Origin: Ignavibacteriota bacterium
Lineage (GTDB): Bacteria; Bacteroidota; Ignavibacteria; UBA10030
Direction of reading: 5' to 3'
DNA: 44,078 nt
NCBI GenBank assembly: GCA_003142575.1
Contig: PLMS01000139.1
Coordinates: forward strand, 1 to 44,078
This document shows, one piece after another, positions 25,167-33,910 of this stretch (the stretch's first letter is position 1; every line of letters begins with the position of its first letter). The notes beneath the pieces are model-generated. The model had not been told where the DNA came from. It saw only the letters and a program-made list of their open reading frames with translations, and did no database searches. Made by a program: the position numbers and the translations under genes.

Positions 25167-26282
25167 TTATCGCTGCATTGTTTCTACAAATCGCGCGAAA
25201 AGGTAGTCGCTGTCGTGGGGACCGGGAGAAGCTTCCGGATGATATTGTACCGAGAAGATCGGCAAAGAACGATGACAGAATCCCTCATTTGTATTGTCGT
25301 TTAGGTTTGTATGTGTAATTTCGATAGACTTAGGATCCAGTGAATCCGGATCGACCGCGAAACCGTGGTTCTGCGATGTGATTTCAATCGATCCAGTCTT
25401 TAAATTCTTTACAGGGTGGTTTGCGCCGCGATGGCCAAATTTTAACTTGAATGTTTTCCCTCCTAATGCTAACGCCAGCAATTGGTGGCCGAGGCAAATT
25501 CCGAAGATGGGTTTCTTTCCGATAAGTTTCTTGATATTCTCAATGGCATATGTTACCGCTGCCGGATCGCCGGGACCATTAGAAAGGAATATGCCGTCCG
25601 GATTCATCTTCAATAATTCATCTGCGGGAGTCTGTGCAGGTAAAACAGTGAGGTTGCATCCGTAGGAAGTCAATCGCCGAAGTATGTTTTGTTTGACACC
25701 ATAATCATAGACGACGACATTCCACTTCTTACCGCTGGAATGTATTGCTGGAAGCGCGAATGGTGTGGTATCGATTTTATTCCAAGTATAAGATTTGTCT
25801 GTGGTGACACGGCTTGCGAGGTCGAGGCCAGCCATGTGCGGCGATTTTTTTACTTTGGCAAGCAAGCTCTTGTCGTCTAAATCTTCTGTAGAAATTATTC
25901 CACGCATTGCTCCCACAGAGCGGATCATCTTCGTCAACATCCGTGTGTCGATACCTTGAATGCCGGTAATGTTATGTTTTGCCAGCCAATCGCCAAGACT
26001 TTCCGTCGAGCGGAAATTGCTCGGGAAAGTGCTATATTCCTTCACAATAAACCCCGCAACTTGCGGTTTGACTGATTCGAGATCGTCGCCATTAACACCA
26101 TAGTTCCCGATAAGCGGATAAGTCATTGTCACGATTTGTCCGTTGTAGGAAGGATCGGTAAGGATTTCTTGGTAACCGGTAAGGCTGGTATTGAATACGA
26201 CTTCACCAGTTGTCTCGCCATGTGCACCAAATGACTCTCCTGTGAAGATTGTGCCGTTTTCGAGTATGAGTTTTGCTTTCAT
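25167..26282 (-). CDS. carA: Carbamoyl-phosphate synthase, small (glutaminase) subunit
   Basis: CarA hydrolyses glutamine to supply ammonia for carbamoyl phosphate, used in arginine and pyrimidine synthesis. The 371-residue protein has the N-terminal domain ([20 protein letters not shown]) and a class I glutaminase domain with C263 (GICLGHQ), H348 and E350 ([10 protein letters not shown]). The large subunit gene carB is not adjacent in the window. It is divergent from hrcA, with 162 bases between. Confidence 0.96.
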   Translation of the reverse strand: MKAKLILENGTIFTGESFGAHGETTGEVVFNTSLTGYQEILTDPSYNGQIVTMTYPLIGNYGVNGDDLESVKPQVAGFIVKEYSTFPSNFRSTESLGDWLAKHNITGIQGIDTRMLTKMIRSVGAMRGIISTEDLDDKSLLAKVKKSPHMAGLDLASRVTTDKSYTWNKIDTTPFALPAIHSSGKKWNVVVYDYGVKQNILRRLTSYGCNLTVLPAQTPADELLKMNPDGIFLSNGPGDPAAVTYAIENIKKLIGKKPIFGICLGHQLLALALGGKTFKLKFGHRGANHPVKNLKTGSIEITSQNHGFAVDPDSLDPKSIEITHTNLNDNTNEGFCHRSLPIFSVQYHPEASPGPHDSDYLFARFVETMQR

Positions 26283-26363
26283 TCCGGCGATAAGATAAGA
26301 AGAAATGTGGGGCGATGCAATTTCCCAGACACTGCGGCGTTTTTAGAATTCGATACATGTTTC

Positions 26364-26390
26364 TGAGCACTCGTACTCATTGAGTGCTTA
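26364..26390 (+). promoter_or_regulatory. CIRCE element, HrcA operator
   Basis: TGAGCACTC, nine bases, then GAGTGCTTA matches the CIRCE consensus TTAGCACTC-N9-GAGTGCTAA with one change in each arm. It ends two bases before the -35 box of the hrcA promoter, so HrcA probably represses its own operon. Confidence 0.9.
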
Positions 26391-26392
26391 CC

Positions 26393-26423
26393 TTGACAAC
26401 GGAGCGTTTAATGGTTAATTTTG
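26393..26423 (+). promoter_or_regulatory. hrcA operon promoter with TAnnTTTG -10
   Basis: TTGACA and TAATTTTG are spaced by 17 bases. TAATTTTG fits the Bacteroidota TAnnTTTG form exactly. It lies directly downstream of the CIRCE element and 21 bases before the hrcA ATG. Confidence 0.75.
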
Positions 26424-26444
26424 TATTGGAGATAAAGATGTTGT

Positions 26445-27494
26445 ATGGGAGAAGTGACCGATAATAACCAAGCGTTAAATGAACGTGAGCAAAGCATTCT
26501 GCACCATGTAGTGCATAACTACATTCAAACGGCTATTCCGGTGGGTTCGCGATATATCTCCAAGCATTTTGAATCCAGCTTGAGCGCTGCATCTATCCGT
26601 AATGTCATGGCAGACCTGGAAGAACTGGGTTTTTTGTCTCATCCGCATACATCGGCAGGCAGGGTGCCAACCGATCTAGGGTACAGATTTTATATTGATT
26701 ATCTGATGGAAATGCAGCAACTTGGCGATGATGAAAAACTGCGGATTCATCAACAGCTGGATCAAACAAACGATGCCGATGAAATGCTGCGCGAGACTTC
26801 GAAGCTGCTCGGCAAGATTTCACATCAACTCAGTATTGTAACATCACCGCATCTCAGCAGCGGTATATTTGAAAAGATCGAACTTATTCCGATCGCGAGT
26901 TCCAAGCTGCTCGTCGTGATTTCCATTCGCACCGGAATAGTGCGCACGATTATGATGGAGATAGGAGTTGAAGTCCGGAGGGATCACCTCGATCAGGTTG
27001 GCCATTTATTGAATGAACGGTTATCAGGATTAACACTGCATGAAATTCGCGATTCATTTGTGGACCGGGTTCGGGACATGCAGAGTGAACAGACAGGACT
27101 GATACGCCTCTTTATTGAATCAGTCGATCAACTGTTCACCGATTCCAAAGAACGTGACAAAGTCCTGATTGGCGGCACAAAGAATATCATTGAGCATCCG
27201 GAATTCATAGACCCGAAGAATTTTCGTTCCGTGATCGAGCTGATCGAAAACGAAGATATTATTGTTCACCTTTTAGAAAAGCATGATGAACTTCAAAAAG
27301 GTTTTGTGGTAACGATCGGAACAGAGAATAAAGACGAGACAACAAAAGAATACAGCTTTGTAACGGCAATATACGATGTCGAGGGAGTGACGGGGCGTGT
27401 CGGTGTAATCGGTCCGACGCGCATGAATTACAGCAAAGTCATTCCCTTGGTGGATTATGTTGCCCAGACAATTGCAAAAATGTTAAGTGCATAG
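26445..27494 (+). CDS. hrcA: Heat-inducible transcription repressor HrcA
   Basis: HrcA binds CIRCE and represses chaperone genes until heat stress. The 349-residue protein has an N-terminal winged helix (NEREQSILHHVVHNYIQTAIPVGSRYIS, where SLSAASIRNVMADLEELGFLSHPHTSAGRVPT gives the recognition region) and a C-terminal GAF-like domain (FVTAIYDVEGVTGRVGVIGPTRMNY). ATG 26445 is used. The operator at 26364 and the following grpE and dnaJ indicate an autoregulated heat-shock operon. Confidence 0.96.
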   Translation: MGEVTDNNQALNEREQSILHHVVHNYIQTAIPVGSRYISKHFESSLSAASIRNVMADLEELGFLSHPHTSAGRVPTDLGYRFYIDYLMEMQQLGDDEKLRIHQQLDQTNDADEMLRETSKLLGKISHQLSIVTSPHLSSGIFEKIELIPIASSKLLVVISIRTGIVRTIMMEIGVEVRRDHLDQVGHLLNERLSGLTLHEIRDSFVDRVRDMQSEQTGLIRLFIESVDQLFTDSKERDKVLIGGTKNIIEHPEFIDPKNFRSVIELIENEDIIVHLLEKHDELQKGFVVTIGTENKDETTKEYSFVTAIYDVEGVTGRVGVIGPTRMNYSKVIPLVDYVAQTIAKMLSA

Positions 27495-27541
27495 AAAAAA
27501 GAACATTGCACATTTGATTGTACGATATTTTTAAAGGAATT

Positions 27542-28126
27542 ATGGCAGAAAACGAATTGGAAAATAATAACAACGGAACCGGAAAAGAATTAAAACCAGA
27601 GATAAGTACTCCGCCTGAATTACCGGAGGCGACTGAGTCAGCTCTCCACATGGAGGAGCTTCAAAAGCAGGTTGACCAGTATAAAGATTTACTGTTACGG
27701 AAAGCAGCGGAGTTCGATAACTATAAACGCCGCATCGAAAGTGAAACAACAAACATTTTCAAGTATGCAACAGAATCATTGGTGGAGGATTTGCTGCCGG
27801 TGCTTGATGATTTTGAACGCTCACTGAAGCACAGGAAAGAAAGCAAAGACAACGATGCACTCGTGAAAGGCATTGAGTTGATTTATCAGAAACTCGTGAA
27901 GGTGCTGGAAGGGCGCGGTGTCAAGTCATTCGATACAGTGGGAAAAGAATTTAGCGTTGAGTATCATGACGCACTGATGCAAATTCCGCGTACCGATGTA
28001 CCATATCATACGATTCTTGAAGAAGTTGAAAAGGGATATACATTGAACGATAAAGTCATTCGACATGCAAAGGTGGTTGTTTCGTCCACTCCAGATGAAT
28101 CGCCAACCGGCACTTCTGGAAAATAA
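27542..28126 (+). CDS. grpE: GrpE nucleotide exchange factor
   Basis: GrpE releases ADP from DnaK. The 194-residue protein starts with an acidic, disordered region, then a long coiled coil (LRKAAEFDNYKRRIESETTN) and the beta domain (VEYHDALMQIP, VEKGYTLNDKVIRHAKVVVS). ATG 27542 has AAAGGA upstream; a TTG 24 bases earlier is less likely. It lies 47 bases after hrcA and 9 before dnaJ. Confidence 0.95.
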   Translation: MAENELENNNNGTGKELKPEISTPPELPEATESALHMEELQKQVDQYKDLLLRKAAEFDNYKRRIESETTNIFKYATESLVEDLLPVLDDFERSLKHRKESKDNDALVKGIELIYQKLVKVLEGRGVKSFDTVGKEFSVEYHDALMQIPRTDVPYHTILEEVEKGYTLNDKVIRHAKVVVSSTPDESPTGTSGK

Positions 28127-28135
28127 GTAAAGACT

Positions 28136-29308
28136 ATGGCAAAAAGAGATTTTTACGAAATATTGGGAGTTGATCGCAGTGCAACACCGGAGGTAGTCAA
28201 AAAAGCGTATCGGCAGATGGCTATGAAGCACCATCCTGACCGTAATGCCGGGAATAAAGAAGCGGAAGAAAAATTTAAGGAAGCGGCAGAAGCATACGAA
28301 GTGTTGGGTGACCCAGAAAAAAAACAACGCTACGACCAGTATGGACATGAAGGTCTGCGCGGTACGAATTACCGTGACTTCCATGACATCAATGATATTT
28401 TTAGCACCTTTAGTGATGTTTTTTCAGGCGGCTTTGGCGGTTCAATCTTCGAGGAAATGTTCACCGGTGGTCAACGATCTCGGCGGCGTTCTTCTACACA
28501 ACACGGGCAGCCGGGTTCAGACTTGCGTGTTCGCCTTTCTTTGACATTGGAAGAAATCGCCAGCGGTGTTGAAAAGAAGATTAAGGTGAAGCGTCAGAAA
28601 AAATGCGATATATGCAGTGGAAGCGGAGCAAAGACATCCAGTGGCAAATCGACCTGCCCTCAGTGCGGCGGCAGTGGTGAACTGCGGCAAGTATCGCGTT
28701 CTATGTTCGGTCAGTTTGTCAATATCACGATATGTCCTTCCTGCGAAGGCGAAGGGCGCATTGTGAAAGACCCGTGTTTAAGCTGTCATGGTGAAGGACG
28801 CGTACAAGGTGAATCGACTATTAAGGTGAACGTGCCCGCCGGTGTGACGGAAGGAAACTATATTCCTCTTCAGGGTCAAGGGAATGCTGGGCGTCGGGGC
28901 GGCCCCGCCGGTGATCTCATTGTTGTTATCGAAGAAGAACCGCATCAGCACTTCAAGCGCAATGGTGACGATATCATCTATGAATTATGGATCAGTTACC
29001 CGACAGCAGCGCTTGGCGGCGATGTGGAAATTCCAACGCTTACAGGAAAAGCAAAGCTTGCCATTGATTCCGGAACACCAGGAGGCAGAATGCTTCGAAT
29101 GCGCGAGCGTGGTATTCCACATTTGAATAACTACGGCCGCGGTGATGAACTCGTGCGTGTGAATGTATGGGTGCCTGCAAAACTCAATGCGAAAGAAAAA
29201 GAATTGCTGCGCGACCTTTCGACGTGCGAGCATGTAAACCCAAGCGAAGAGGATCGTCTCAACACCGACCGGTCTTTTTTCGATAAGGTGAAAGATGTTT
29301 TTTCTTGA
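28136..29308 (+). CDS. dnaJ: Chaperone DnaJ
   Basis: DnaJ delivers unfolded proteins to DnaK and stimulates its ATPase. The 390-residue protein has a J-domain with H33-P34-D35, a short glycine/phenylalanine region ([16 protein letters not shown]), four CXXCXGXG-type zinc motifs ([32 protein letters not shown]) and a C-terminal substrate-binding domain. It is a complete type I DnaJ. dnaK is not in the operon. Confidence 0.97.
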   Translation: MAKRDFYEILGVDRSATPEVVKKAYRQMAMKHHPDRNAGNKEAEEKFKEAAEAYEVLGDPEKKQRYDQYGHEGLRGTNYRDFHDINDIFSTFSDVFSGGFGGSIFEEMFTGGQRSRRRSSTQHGQPGSDLRVRLSLTLEEIASGVEKKIKVKRQKKCDICSGSGAKTSSGKSTCPQCGGSGELRQVSRSMFGQFVNITICPSCEGEGRIVKDPCLSCHGEGRVQGESTIKVNVPAGVTEGNYIPLQGQGNAGRRGGPAGDLIVVIEEEPHQHFKRNGDDIIYELWISYPTAALGGDVEIPTLTGKAKLAIDSGTPGGRMLRMRERGIPHLNNYGRGDELVRVNVWVPAKLNAKEKELLRDLSTCEHVNPSEEDRLNTDRSFFDKVKDVFS

Positions 29309-29314
29309 TCGGAT

Positions 29315-29743
29315 ATGTTGAAACGTATTGTGGAATGGTTGGCATTAACGAAAACTGAACGGAATGTGATTCTGTTTTTGGTTACAACAATGATTATTGG
29401 TGCGACTATTCGTTTATATCAGGCAACGTTTCCGGCTTTACCGCAGTTTGATTATCGCGCATCAGATAGCACGTTTGCCGTACTCAGCGCGGCACCGGAA
29501 GACAGTGTGAGTGTTGTTCCGACAAGCATGAGAACCGGAAAAGAATCCGGAAAGCTCAATATCAATACAGCGACAGAGCAGCAACTGATGGATTTGCCGG
29601 GAATCGGCGAAGCGACAGCGGAACACATTCTGAAGTATCGCAAAGAGAGAGGAAAATTTACCACAATTGAAGATCTTCGCGCTATTAAAGGAATAAGTAA
29701 AAACAAATTGGAACGTCTCAGTCCTATGATTACAACTCAATAG
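29315..29743 (+). CDS. Membrane-anchored helix-hairpin-helix protein, ComEA-like
   Basis: The 142-residue product has one membrane segment (about residues 19-37), a linker, and a C-terminal double helix-hairpin-helix domain (LNINTATEQQLMDLPGIGEATAEHILKYR, with FTTIEDLRAIKGISKNKLERL). ComEA-type proteins bind DNA during uptake. Only the single domain and the anchor can be seen. It starts six bases after dnaJ, and a PilM-like gene follows after 26 bases, which is a suggestive but unproven link to DNA uptake or pili. Confidence 0.82.
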   Translation: MLKRIVEWLALTKTERNVILFLVTTMIIGATIRLYQATFPALPQFDYRASDSTFAVLSAAPEDSVSVVPTSMRTGKESGKLNINTATEQQLMDLPGIGEATAEHILKYRKERGKFTTIEDLRAIKGISKNKLERLSPMITTQ

Positions 29744-29769
29744 CCACCACCCATCGAGAGATTCCACAC

Positions 29770-30690
29770 ATGAAATCAACTTATTATGTCGGCGTTTCGT
29801 TCCTCAGAGGAAAAATCCAATTAGCCGAGGTTGAGCATAAGAAGAGGAAGTCAATCGTCACCGTATTGGCTGAACGCGATACGACCATGGATTTTACCCG
29901 CACGGGTGCAACCATCTCGGCAGATCACCCGCAGTTGAGTATGTTTGTGAGAGAGTTGAAAGAAATGATGAAGCAGCATAAGGTCTCGACGGAATATATT
30001 TCGTTTGCGCTGCCGCCTGATCCGCTTTTTATTAATATCATTCCTGTGGAACCCGGTCTGACCGGCAAGGATCTCTCTCAATATCTTCAGTGGGAAGTTG
30101 ATCAATACTATCCTCATTCATCACCAAGAGAATTTATAACCGATTCTCATGGATTGCCGATTGAAAATGCCGGAGCCCAACAAACATTTATGGTTGCGGT
30201 GCACCGCGGATTGGTTGCTTTCCTACAGAAAGCCGTGGTCGGACTGAAAATGAAACTGAACATTATCGATATTGATCAATTCAGCACGGAAAAGACTCTC
30301 ATCACAAACTACCCTGAAATACTTGAACACGATATCGTACTCATCGGGCTTCGTAAAAGCGGTATCGATGCAAGTGTCATTCATAACGGGCAGATGACAG
30401 ATTATCGATCGTTCCTCTATAACGGTGAACTATATCCGGATAAATATATTTTGGAATACCTGAAATATCTGAAGCGAAAAGATAATAGTACACCGGCAGC
30501 ATTGCTTCTGCATGGGGTCGATGTCACAAAAAGTTTGGTCATGTCGCTCCGGACAACAACCGGGATTAAACAAACATTGGCGCTGAATCCATTTCGCAAA
30601 CTTGTTGCCGCAAAGAATCTCAATCCATCGTTTATCAAAGATGGCTACCGATTCTCTGCAGCAATCGGCCTGGCGTTACGCACGAAATGA
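29770..30690 (+). CDS. PilM-like protein (actin-like ATPase fold)
   Basis: The 306-residue product resembles type IV pilus PilM/competence proteins by its layout: an N-terminal VGVSFLRGKIQLAEVEH strand pair, the middle FALPPDPLFINIIPVEPGLTGKDLSQYLQWEVDQYYP block, and the C-terminal NPFRKL and AAIGLALR ending. The usual pilN, pilO, pilP and pilQ partners are not adjacent, and the N-terminal phosphate loop is weak. The gene overlaps rsmD by four bases. The PilM-like call is moderate, and the exact role is unknown. Confidence 0.65.
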   Translation: MKSTYYVGVSFLRGKIQLAEVEHKKRKSIVTVLAERDTTMDFTRTGATISADHPQLSMFVRELKEMMKQHKVSTEYISFALPPDPLFINIIPVEPGLTGKDLSQYLQWEVDQYYPHSSPREFITDSHGLPIENAGAQQTFMVAVHRGLVAFLQKAVVGLKMKLNIIDIDQFSTEKTLITNYPEILEHDIVLIGLRKSGIDASVIHNGQMTDYRSFLYNGELYPDKYILEYLKYLKRKDNSTPAALLLHGVDVTKSLVMSLRTTTGIKQTLALNPFRKLVAAKNLNPSFIKDGYRFSAAIGLALRTK

Positions 30691-31256
30691 GAATTATCGC
30701 CGGTGACTTTCGCGGCCGCTTACTAGAATCGGTACCTGATCTATCGGTTCGTCCAACAACGGACCGCGCGAAGCAAACGATCTTTGACATTCTCACAAAC
30801 CGTATCGATTTTGATGATCTGGAAGTGCTCGATTTATTTGCCGGCAGCGGCAGCCTCGGTTTGGAAGCGATCAGTCGTGGTGTCAAGAATGTCACGTTCA
30901 TCGATAAATCAAGAAAGCCGCTGGATGTGCTGGAAAAGAATGTTGCATCGCTCGGATGTGAGGCGCAATGTTCCGTGTATCAAGCGGATGTGTTTTGGTA
31001 TCTGAAGAATATGAAGCGGGCATATGATCTCGTCTTCGTGGATCCGCCGTATAAGTTGGAAAACATCGGTCTGCTGCCGAATGCTATTTATGATTCCGGA
31101 GCGGTGCGTCATGGTTCCTACGTCGTGATGGAACACAGCCGCGAATCCATGATAGATTTGGATGAGCAAAAGTATGAGATTCTCAAAAAACCGTTCGGTC
31201 AAACGACTGTGTTGATTCTGACAGCCATTGTTCCACCCACACATCCAAGGACGTGA
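30687..31256 (+). CDS. rsmD: 16S rRNA (guanine(966)-N2)-methyltransferase
   Basis: RsmD methylates G966 of 16S rRNA (E. coli numbering) in the small subunit. The 189-residue protein has MRIIAGDFRGR, the SAM-binding DLFAGSGSLGLEA and the catalytic DPPY (residues 119-122). It overlaps the PilM-like gene by four bases (ATGA) and coaD starts one base after its stop codon. Confidence 0.93.
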   Translation: MRIIAGDFRGRLLESVPDLSVRPTTDRAKQTIFDILTNRIDFDDLEVLDLFAGSGSLGLEAISRGVKNVTFIDKSRKPLDVLEKNVASLGCEAQCSVYQADVFWYLKNMKRAYDLVFVDPPYKLENIGLLPNAIYDSGAVRHGSYVVMEHSRESMIDLDEQKYEILKKPFGQTTVLILTAIVPPTHPRT

Positions 31257-31257
31257 G

Positions 31258-31737
31258 ATGAAAATTGCCATCTACCCCGGAACATTCGATCCCGTAACAA
31301 ACGGGCATCTGGATATTCTTGAGCGCGCGCTCAAGCTCTTCGACAGAGTCATTATTACTGTCGCCCGGAACACGACAAAGAATCCGTTTTTTACAGAAGA
31401 AGAGCGTATCATGCTTCTCCGGCAAGTGACGAAGCGTTACAAGAATGTAGAGGTCGATTCTTTTCAGGGACTCTTAGTGGATTACGTACGGCAAAAGAAA
31501 GCCATTGCCGTCGTTCGCGGGCTGCGAGCAATGACAGACTTTGAGTACGAATTGCAGATGGCGTTGATGAACCGGAAGTTAGATGAGAAGATGGAGACCA
31601 TCTTTCTCATGCCGACAGAAAAATACACATACCTCAGTTCCAATGTTGTTCGAGAAATTGCGCGGCTGGGCGGTGATGTGAGCAAGTTTGTTCCGCCAGC
31701 CGTTCTGAAAGCGCTTCGGCAGAAAAACAGGCGATAA
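31258..31737 (+). CDS. coaD: Phosphopantetheine adenylyltransferase
   Basis: CoaD makes dephospho-CoA from 4'-phosphopantetheine and ATP. The 159-residue protein begins MKIAIYPGTFDPVTNGHLDI (nucleotide-binding TNGH with H17) and contains VVRGLRAMTDFEYE and the YLSSNVVREIA signature. ATG 31258 is one base after rsmD; an earlier start would overlap rsmD. The rsmD-coaD pairing is common in bacteria. Confidence 0.96.
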   Translation: MKIAIYPGTFDPVTNGHLDILERALKLFDRVIITVARNTTKNPFFTEEERIMLLRQVTKRYKNVEVDSFQGLLVDYVRQKKAIAVVRGLRAMTDFEYELQMALMNRKLDEKMETIFLMPTEKYTYLSSNVVREIARLGGDVSKFVPPAVLKALRQKNRR

Positions 31738-31747
31738 AGTCTCACAC

Positions 31748-31776
31748 TTGAATACGACTACTATTAGGACTATAGT
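31748..31776 (+). promoter_or_regulatory. Promoter of the antitoxin gene
   Basis: TTGAAT and TATAGT are spaced by 17 bases, 25 bases before the antitoxin ATG. The -10 lies inside the operator palindrome at 31768-31782. Confidence 0.6.
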
Positions 31777-31782
31777 ATAGTC
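31768..31782. promoter_or_regulatory. Palindromic operator overlapping the -10 box
   Basis: GACTATA-G-TATAGTC is a perfect 7-bp inverted repeat over the -10 box. Phd/YefM antitoxins commonly bind such sites and repress their own operon. Confidence 0.6.
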
Positions 31783-31800
31783 AAACTAAAAGAGGTCGCT

Positions 31801-32121
31801 ATGAAATTAAGCACTGCTGTTAAACCAATTAGTTATTTAAAGGCGCACGCGTCTGAATTGATCCGTACTATTACGAACACTCAACAGGCTCTTGTCGTAA
31901 CTCATAACGGCGAGGCAAAAGTTGTGGTGCAGGACATGAGAAGCTACGAGCGCATGCAAGAGACACTTGCATTACTCAAAATCCTCACTCTCAGTAAGAA
32001 TAATATCAAAAAGGGCAAAGTGAAATCATTGAACGAGTCTTTCTCAAATCTCGAGAAACGAATAAAGGCGTTCAAAGATGAAAAAATTTATTGTTTTCAT
32101 CGACACCAGTGCCGAAGATGA
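31801..32121 (+). CDS. Phd/YefM-type antitoxin
   Basis: The 106-residue product begins like a Phd/YefM antitoxin (KPISYLKAHASELIRTI, then QALVVTHNGEAKVVVQDMRSYERMQ). ATG has AGAGG upstream, and the palindrome at 31768 overlaps the -10. The C-terminal tail KIYCFHRHQCRR runs over the toxin start by 44 bases and looks like non-native readthrough of the toxin DNA. It normally neutralises the toxin encoded just downstream, but that gene is truncated, so the antitoxin probably acts alone. Confidence 0.85.
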   Translation: MKLSTAVKPISYLKAHASELIRTITNTQQALVVTHNGEAKVVVQDMRSYERMQETLALLKILTLSKNNIKKGKVKSLNESFSNLEKRIKAFKDEKIYCFHRHQCRR

Positions 32122-32224
32122 TCTTTTTGATATTTACAGTTATGTAGCGTTGAATGATTCAATCATGCTCTATCTTTGGGCGGAACTTGTCCGCCGGTCG
32201 TTTGGCGGAGCCGCCATCCGTTAG
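32078..32224 (+). pseudogene. Truncated RelE/ParE-type toxin
   Basis: A 48-codon frame overlapping the antitoxin reads MKKFIVFIDTSAEDDLFDIY and SYVALND, the N-terminus of RelE/ParE toxins. After about residue 35 it passes into the palindromic repeat at 32181-32234 (SFGGAAIR) and stops. The rest of the fold, with its catalytic or gyrase-binding residues, is absent. It was probably interrupted by the repeat or a deletion with repeat entry. Confidence 0.7.
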
Positions 32225-32230
32225 GCGGCA
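32191..32230. repeat. GGCGG-rich palindromic repeat, first copy
   Basis: CCGCC-N8-GGCGG and CCGCC-N8-GGCGG form two adjacent hairpins. The 27 bases at 32202-32228 match the copy at 34770-34796 at about 22 positions, with TTGGCGGAGC identical. It ends the toxin remnant and lies 28 bases before the next gene. Confidence 0.7.
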
Positions 32231-32257
32231 CCTTAAACTATGATATGAGGTACAACG

Positions 32258-32635
32258 ATGAATAGTTGGAGCAATTGGAAAAACTTTTCTGCTGAGGAAG
32301 TTAGCAATATCCCCAAAAAGGTAAAAGGTGTTTATGTGATAAGAGAAACCTCTAAACCAAAACCTACGCATTCCGATATAATCTATATTGGAAGTGCAGG
32401 AAAAGGAAAACAAGATATAAGACAACGATTAATAAATCTTCTTAGAGGGATTCGCGCCTCAAAATTAAAATTAGCACGACATTATCATTGTGCTAGCATA
32501 AGAATCAAAAAACATAAGAAATTAGAATTTTCTTGGGTAAAGTGTCACCAAGCCCCTGATGGTGTAGAGAAAGCTTTTTTACTTGCATTCAAGTGCTCCA
32601 CTGGTAAAATACCAGAATGTAATAAATGTTTTTAG
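32258..32635 (+). CDS. GIY-YIG-like small protein
   Basis: The 125-residue protein matches the GIY-YIG endonuclease layout: GVYVI for GIY, DIIYIGSAG for YIG, an arginine in IRQRL, and a glutamate in VEKAFLLAF that could bind metal. Such domains cut DNA in repair, restriction and homing enzymes. No extra domain is present. ATG has GAGG upstream. A second protein with the same layout follows 33 bases after the stop. The region is AT-rich, unlike the flanking housekeeping genes. Confidence 0.7.
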   Translation: MNSWSNWKNFSAEEVSNIPKKVKGVYVIRETSKPKPTHSDIIYIGSAGKGKQDIRQRLINLLRGIRASKLKLARHYHCASIRIKKHKKLEFSWVKCHQAPDGVEKAFLLAFKCSTGKIPECNKCF

Positions 32636-32668
32636 GATATTATTACACACATAGGGAAGAATATTTTG

Positions 32669-33060
32669 ATGTGTGATAAATGGAAGAAGGTATGCTTTGA
32701 CAAAGCATCAATATCAAAATTAGTTCTGCATTCACCAGGTGTCTATAAGATACTACAATCTTCTTTATATAACCGGTATCATAAAACAACTAGAATTCTA
32801 AAAATCGGGATGTCAAAGAAGTCTCTTCGCAAAGAATTATTAAATCATTTTGGTCCACACACTGCATCGAACAGGCTTTGTCGAATTAAATCGGATAGTA
32901 ATAACCGAATAACAATAAGGTGGTATCATTGTGGAAAGTTAAAGGCAAAAAACTTGAACAAAAGCTTCTCAAAGAATTTGAAGATATTTATTGGGATTTG
33001 CCTGTCTTGAATTCCACGCGAGGTTATACGAGGGGAAAGGATAAACATTATGTCAAATAG
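32669..33060 (+). pseudogene. Second GIY-YIG-like gene, frameshifted at an A-run
   Basis: The first part carries SPGVYKIL and RILKIGMSKKSLRKELL, again a GIY-YIG layout. The original frame stops at 33010 after an unlikely basic tail (KAKNLNKSF). One base added at the A6 run 32947-32952 joins a frame reading KKLEQKLLKEFEDIYWDLPV, which restores the glutamate and the LL-x-x-F block seen in the neighbour at 32258 and ends at 33060, overlapping the next gene's start by 11 bases. This is either a real frameshift or a homopolymer sequencing error. ATG 32669 is taken. Confidence 0.7.
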
Positions 33061-33910
33061 ATTGAATCAAGGGATACCTTTCTTTTTTTTCATTTGTCTC
33101 TCTTCTATTACGATAGTGGTCTTATTTCTTCTTTCTTCCTGTGGCCCCAGCGACCAACAGAGAGTGAACACATTAAAGGATCTTTTCAAGCAGCATAAGT
33201 ATCGTGATGTCATAAGCACATACGAGACAACAAGGAGCGAAATATCAGATACGTCTGAGAATAGACGTGCAAGTTTAATCTACAAAAAAGCTACTGATGT
33301 AATTCGTCGAATCAACAAATTGATAATCATCGCGGATAGTTTACAAAAACTGGGTTTTATTGATGATGCCAAAAAATATCTCGAGGATGCTTCGCAAATA
33401 GAACAAACAGATACGGTTAGTACGAATAAACTAAAATATATTTCTTCCCTTGTTGGTCAAAAAAGGCCTAAATATTTTTATAGAGGAATGATTGAGAATT
33501 ATGAATTCCAGTATATTTTCCATACCCGCTGGAAGAATAATGAAATTCTGCCAGATACGGTTGAGATTTTTGTTAAGAACCATGATAATATTAGACGCAC
33601 AGCACTCGCATATTTCATCCCGTCATTGTGGTATCTCAAGGTAACAAGAAATGGTATATCGGGCTTAGCGGTTATTCTCAAATCTGAAATAGTTGGGTCT
33701 GAACGTTTTAGCAGGGTAATTTGGCCTAGTGAAACATTTAATGGAAAGACTAATTATTCAAATGTAAATATTATGCGTGAAAATACAAATATTTCAATTT
33801 CACGAGTTTTTAAAACCATTATAATTGGAACGGATGAAGCTTATTATATAAATTTAATCGGATACAAATATTCAAAAATACGGCAATTAAATTTTACTGG
33901 GTTTGAATAA
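33050..33910 (+). CDS. Lipoprotein of unknown function
   Basis: The 286-residue product has a signal with a long hydrophobic stretch and a lipobox LLSSC. A helical part follows (about residues 38-130, TLKDLFKQHKYRDVISTYE, IDDAKKYLEDASQIEQ) that suggests tetratricopeptide-like repeats. The rest is beta-type. ATG 33050 has GGGGAAAGG upstream. It overlaps the corrected frame of the preceding gene by 11 bases. I do not recognise a family. Confidence 0.75.
   Translation: MSNRLNQGIPFFFFICLSSITIVVLFLLSSCGPSDQQRVNTLKDLFKQHKYRDVISTYETTRSEISDTSENRRASLIYKKATDVIRRINKLIIIADSLQKLGFIDDAKKYLEDASQIEQTDTVSTNKLKYISSLVGQKRPKYFYRGMIENYEFQYIFHTRWKNNEILPDTVEIFVKNHDNIRRTALAYFIPSLWYLKVTRNGISGLAVILKSEIVGSERFSRVIWPSETFNGKTNYSNVNIMRENTNISISRVFKTIIIGTDEAYYINLIGYKYSKIRQLNFTGFE

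Noticed and set aside
31801-32121. C-terminal tail of the antitoxin as a toxin-binding domain
   Set aside because: The last residues overlap the toxin frame and look like readthrough, not a typical binding tail.
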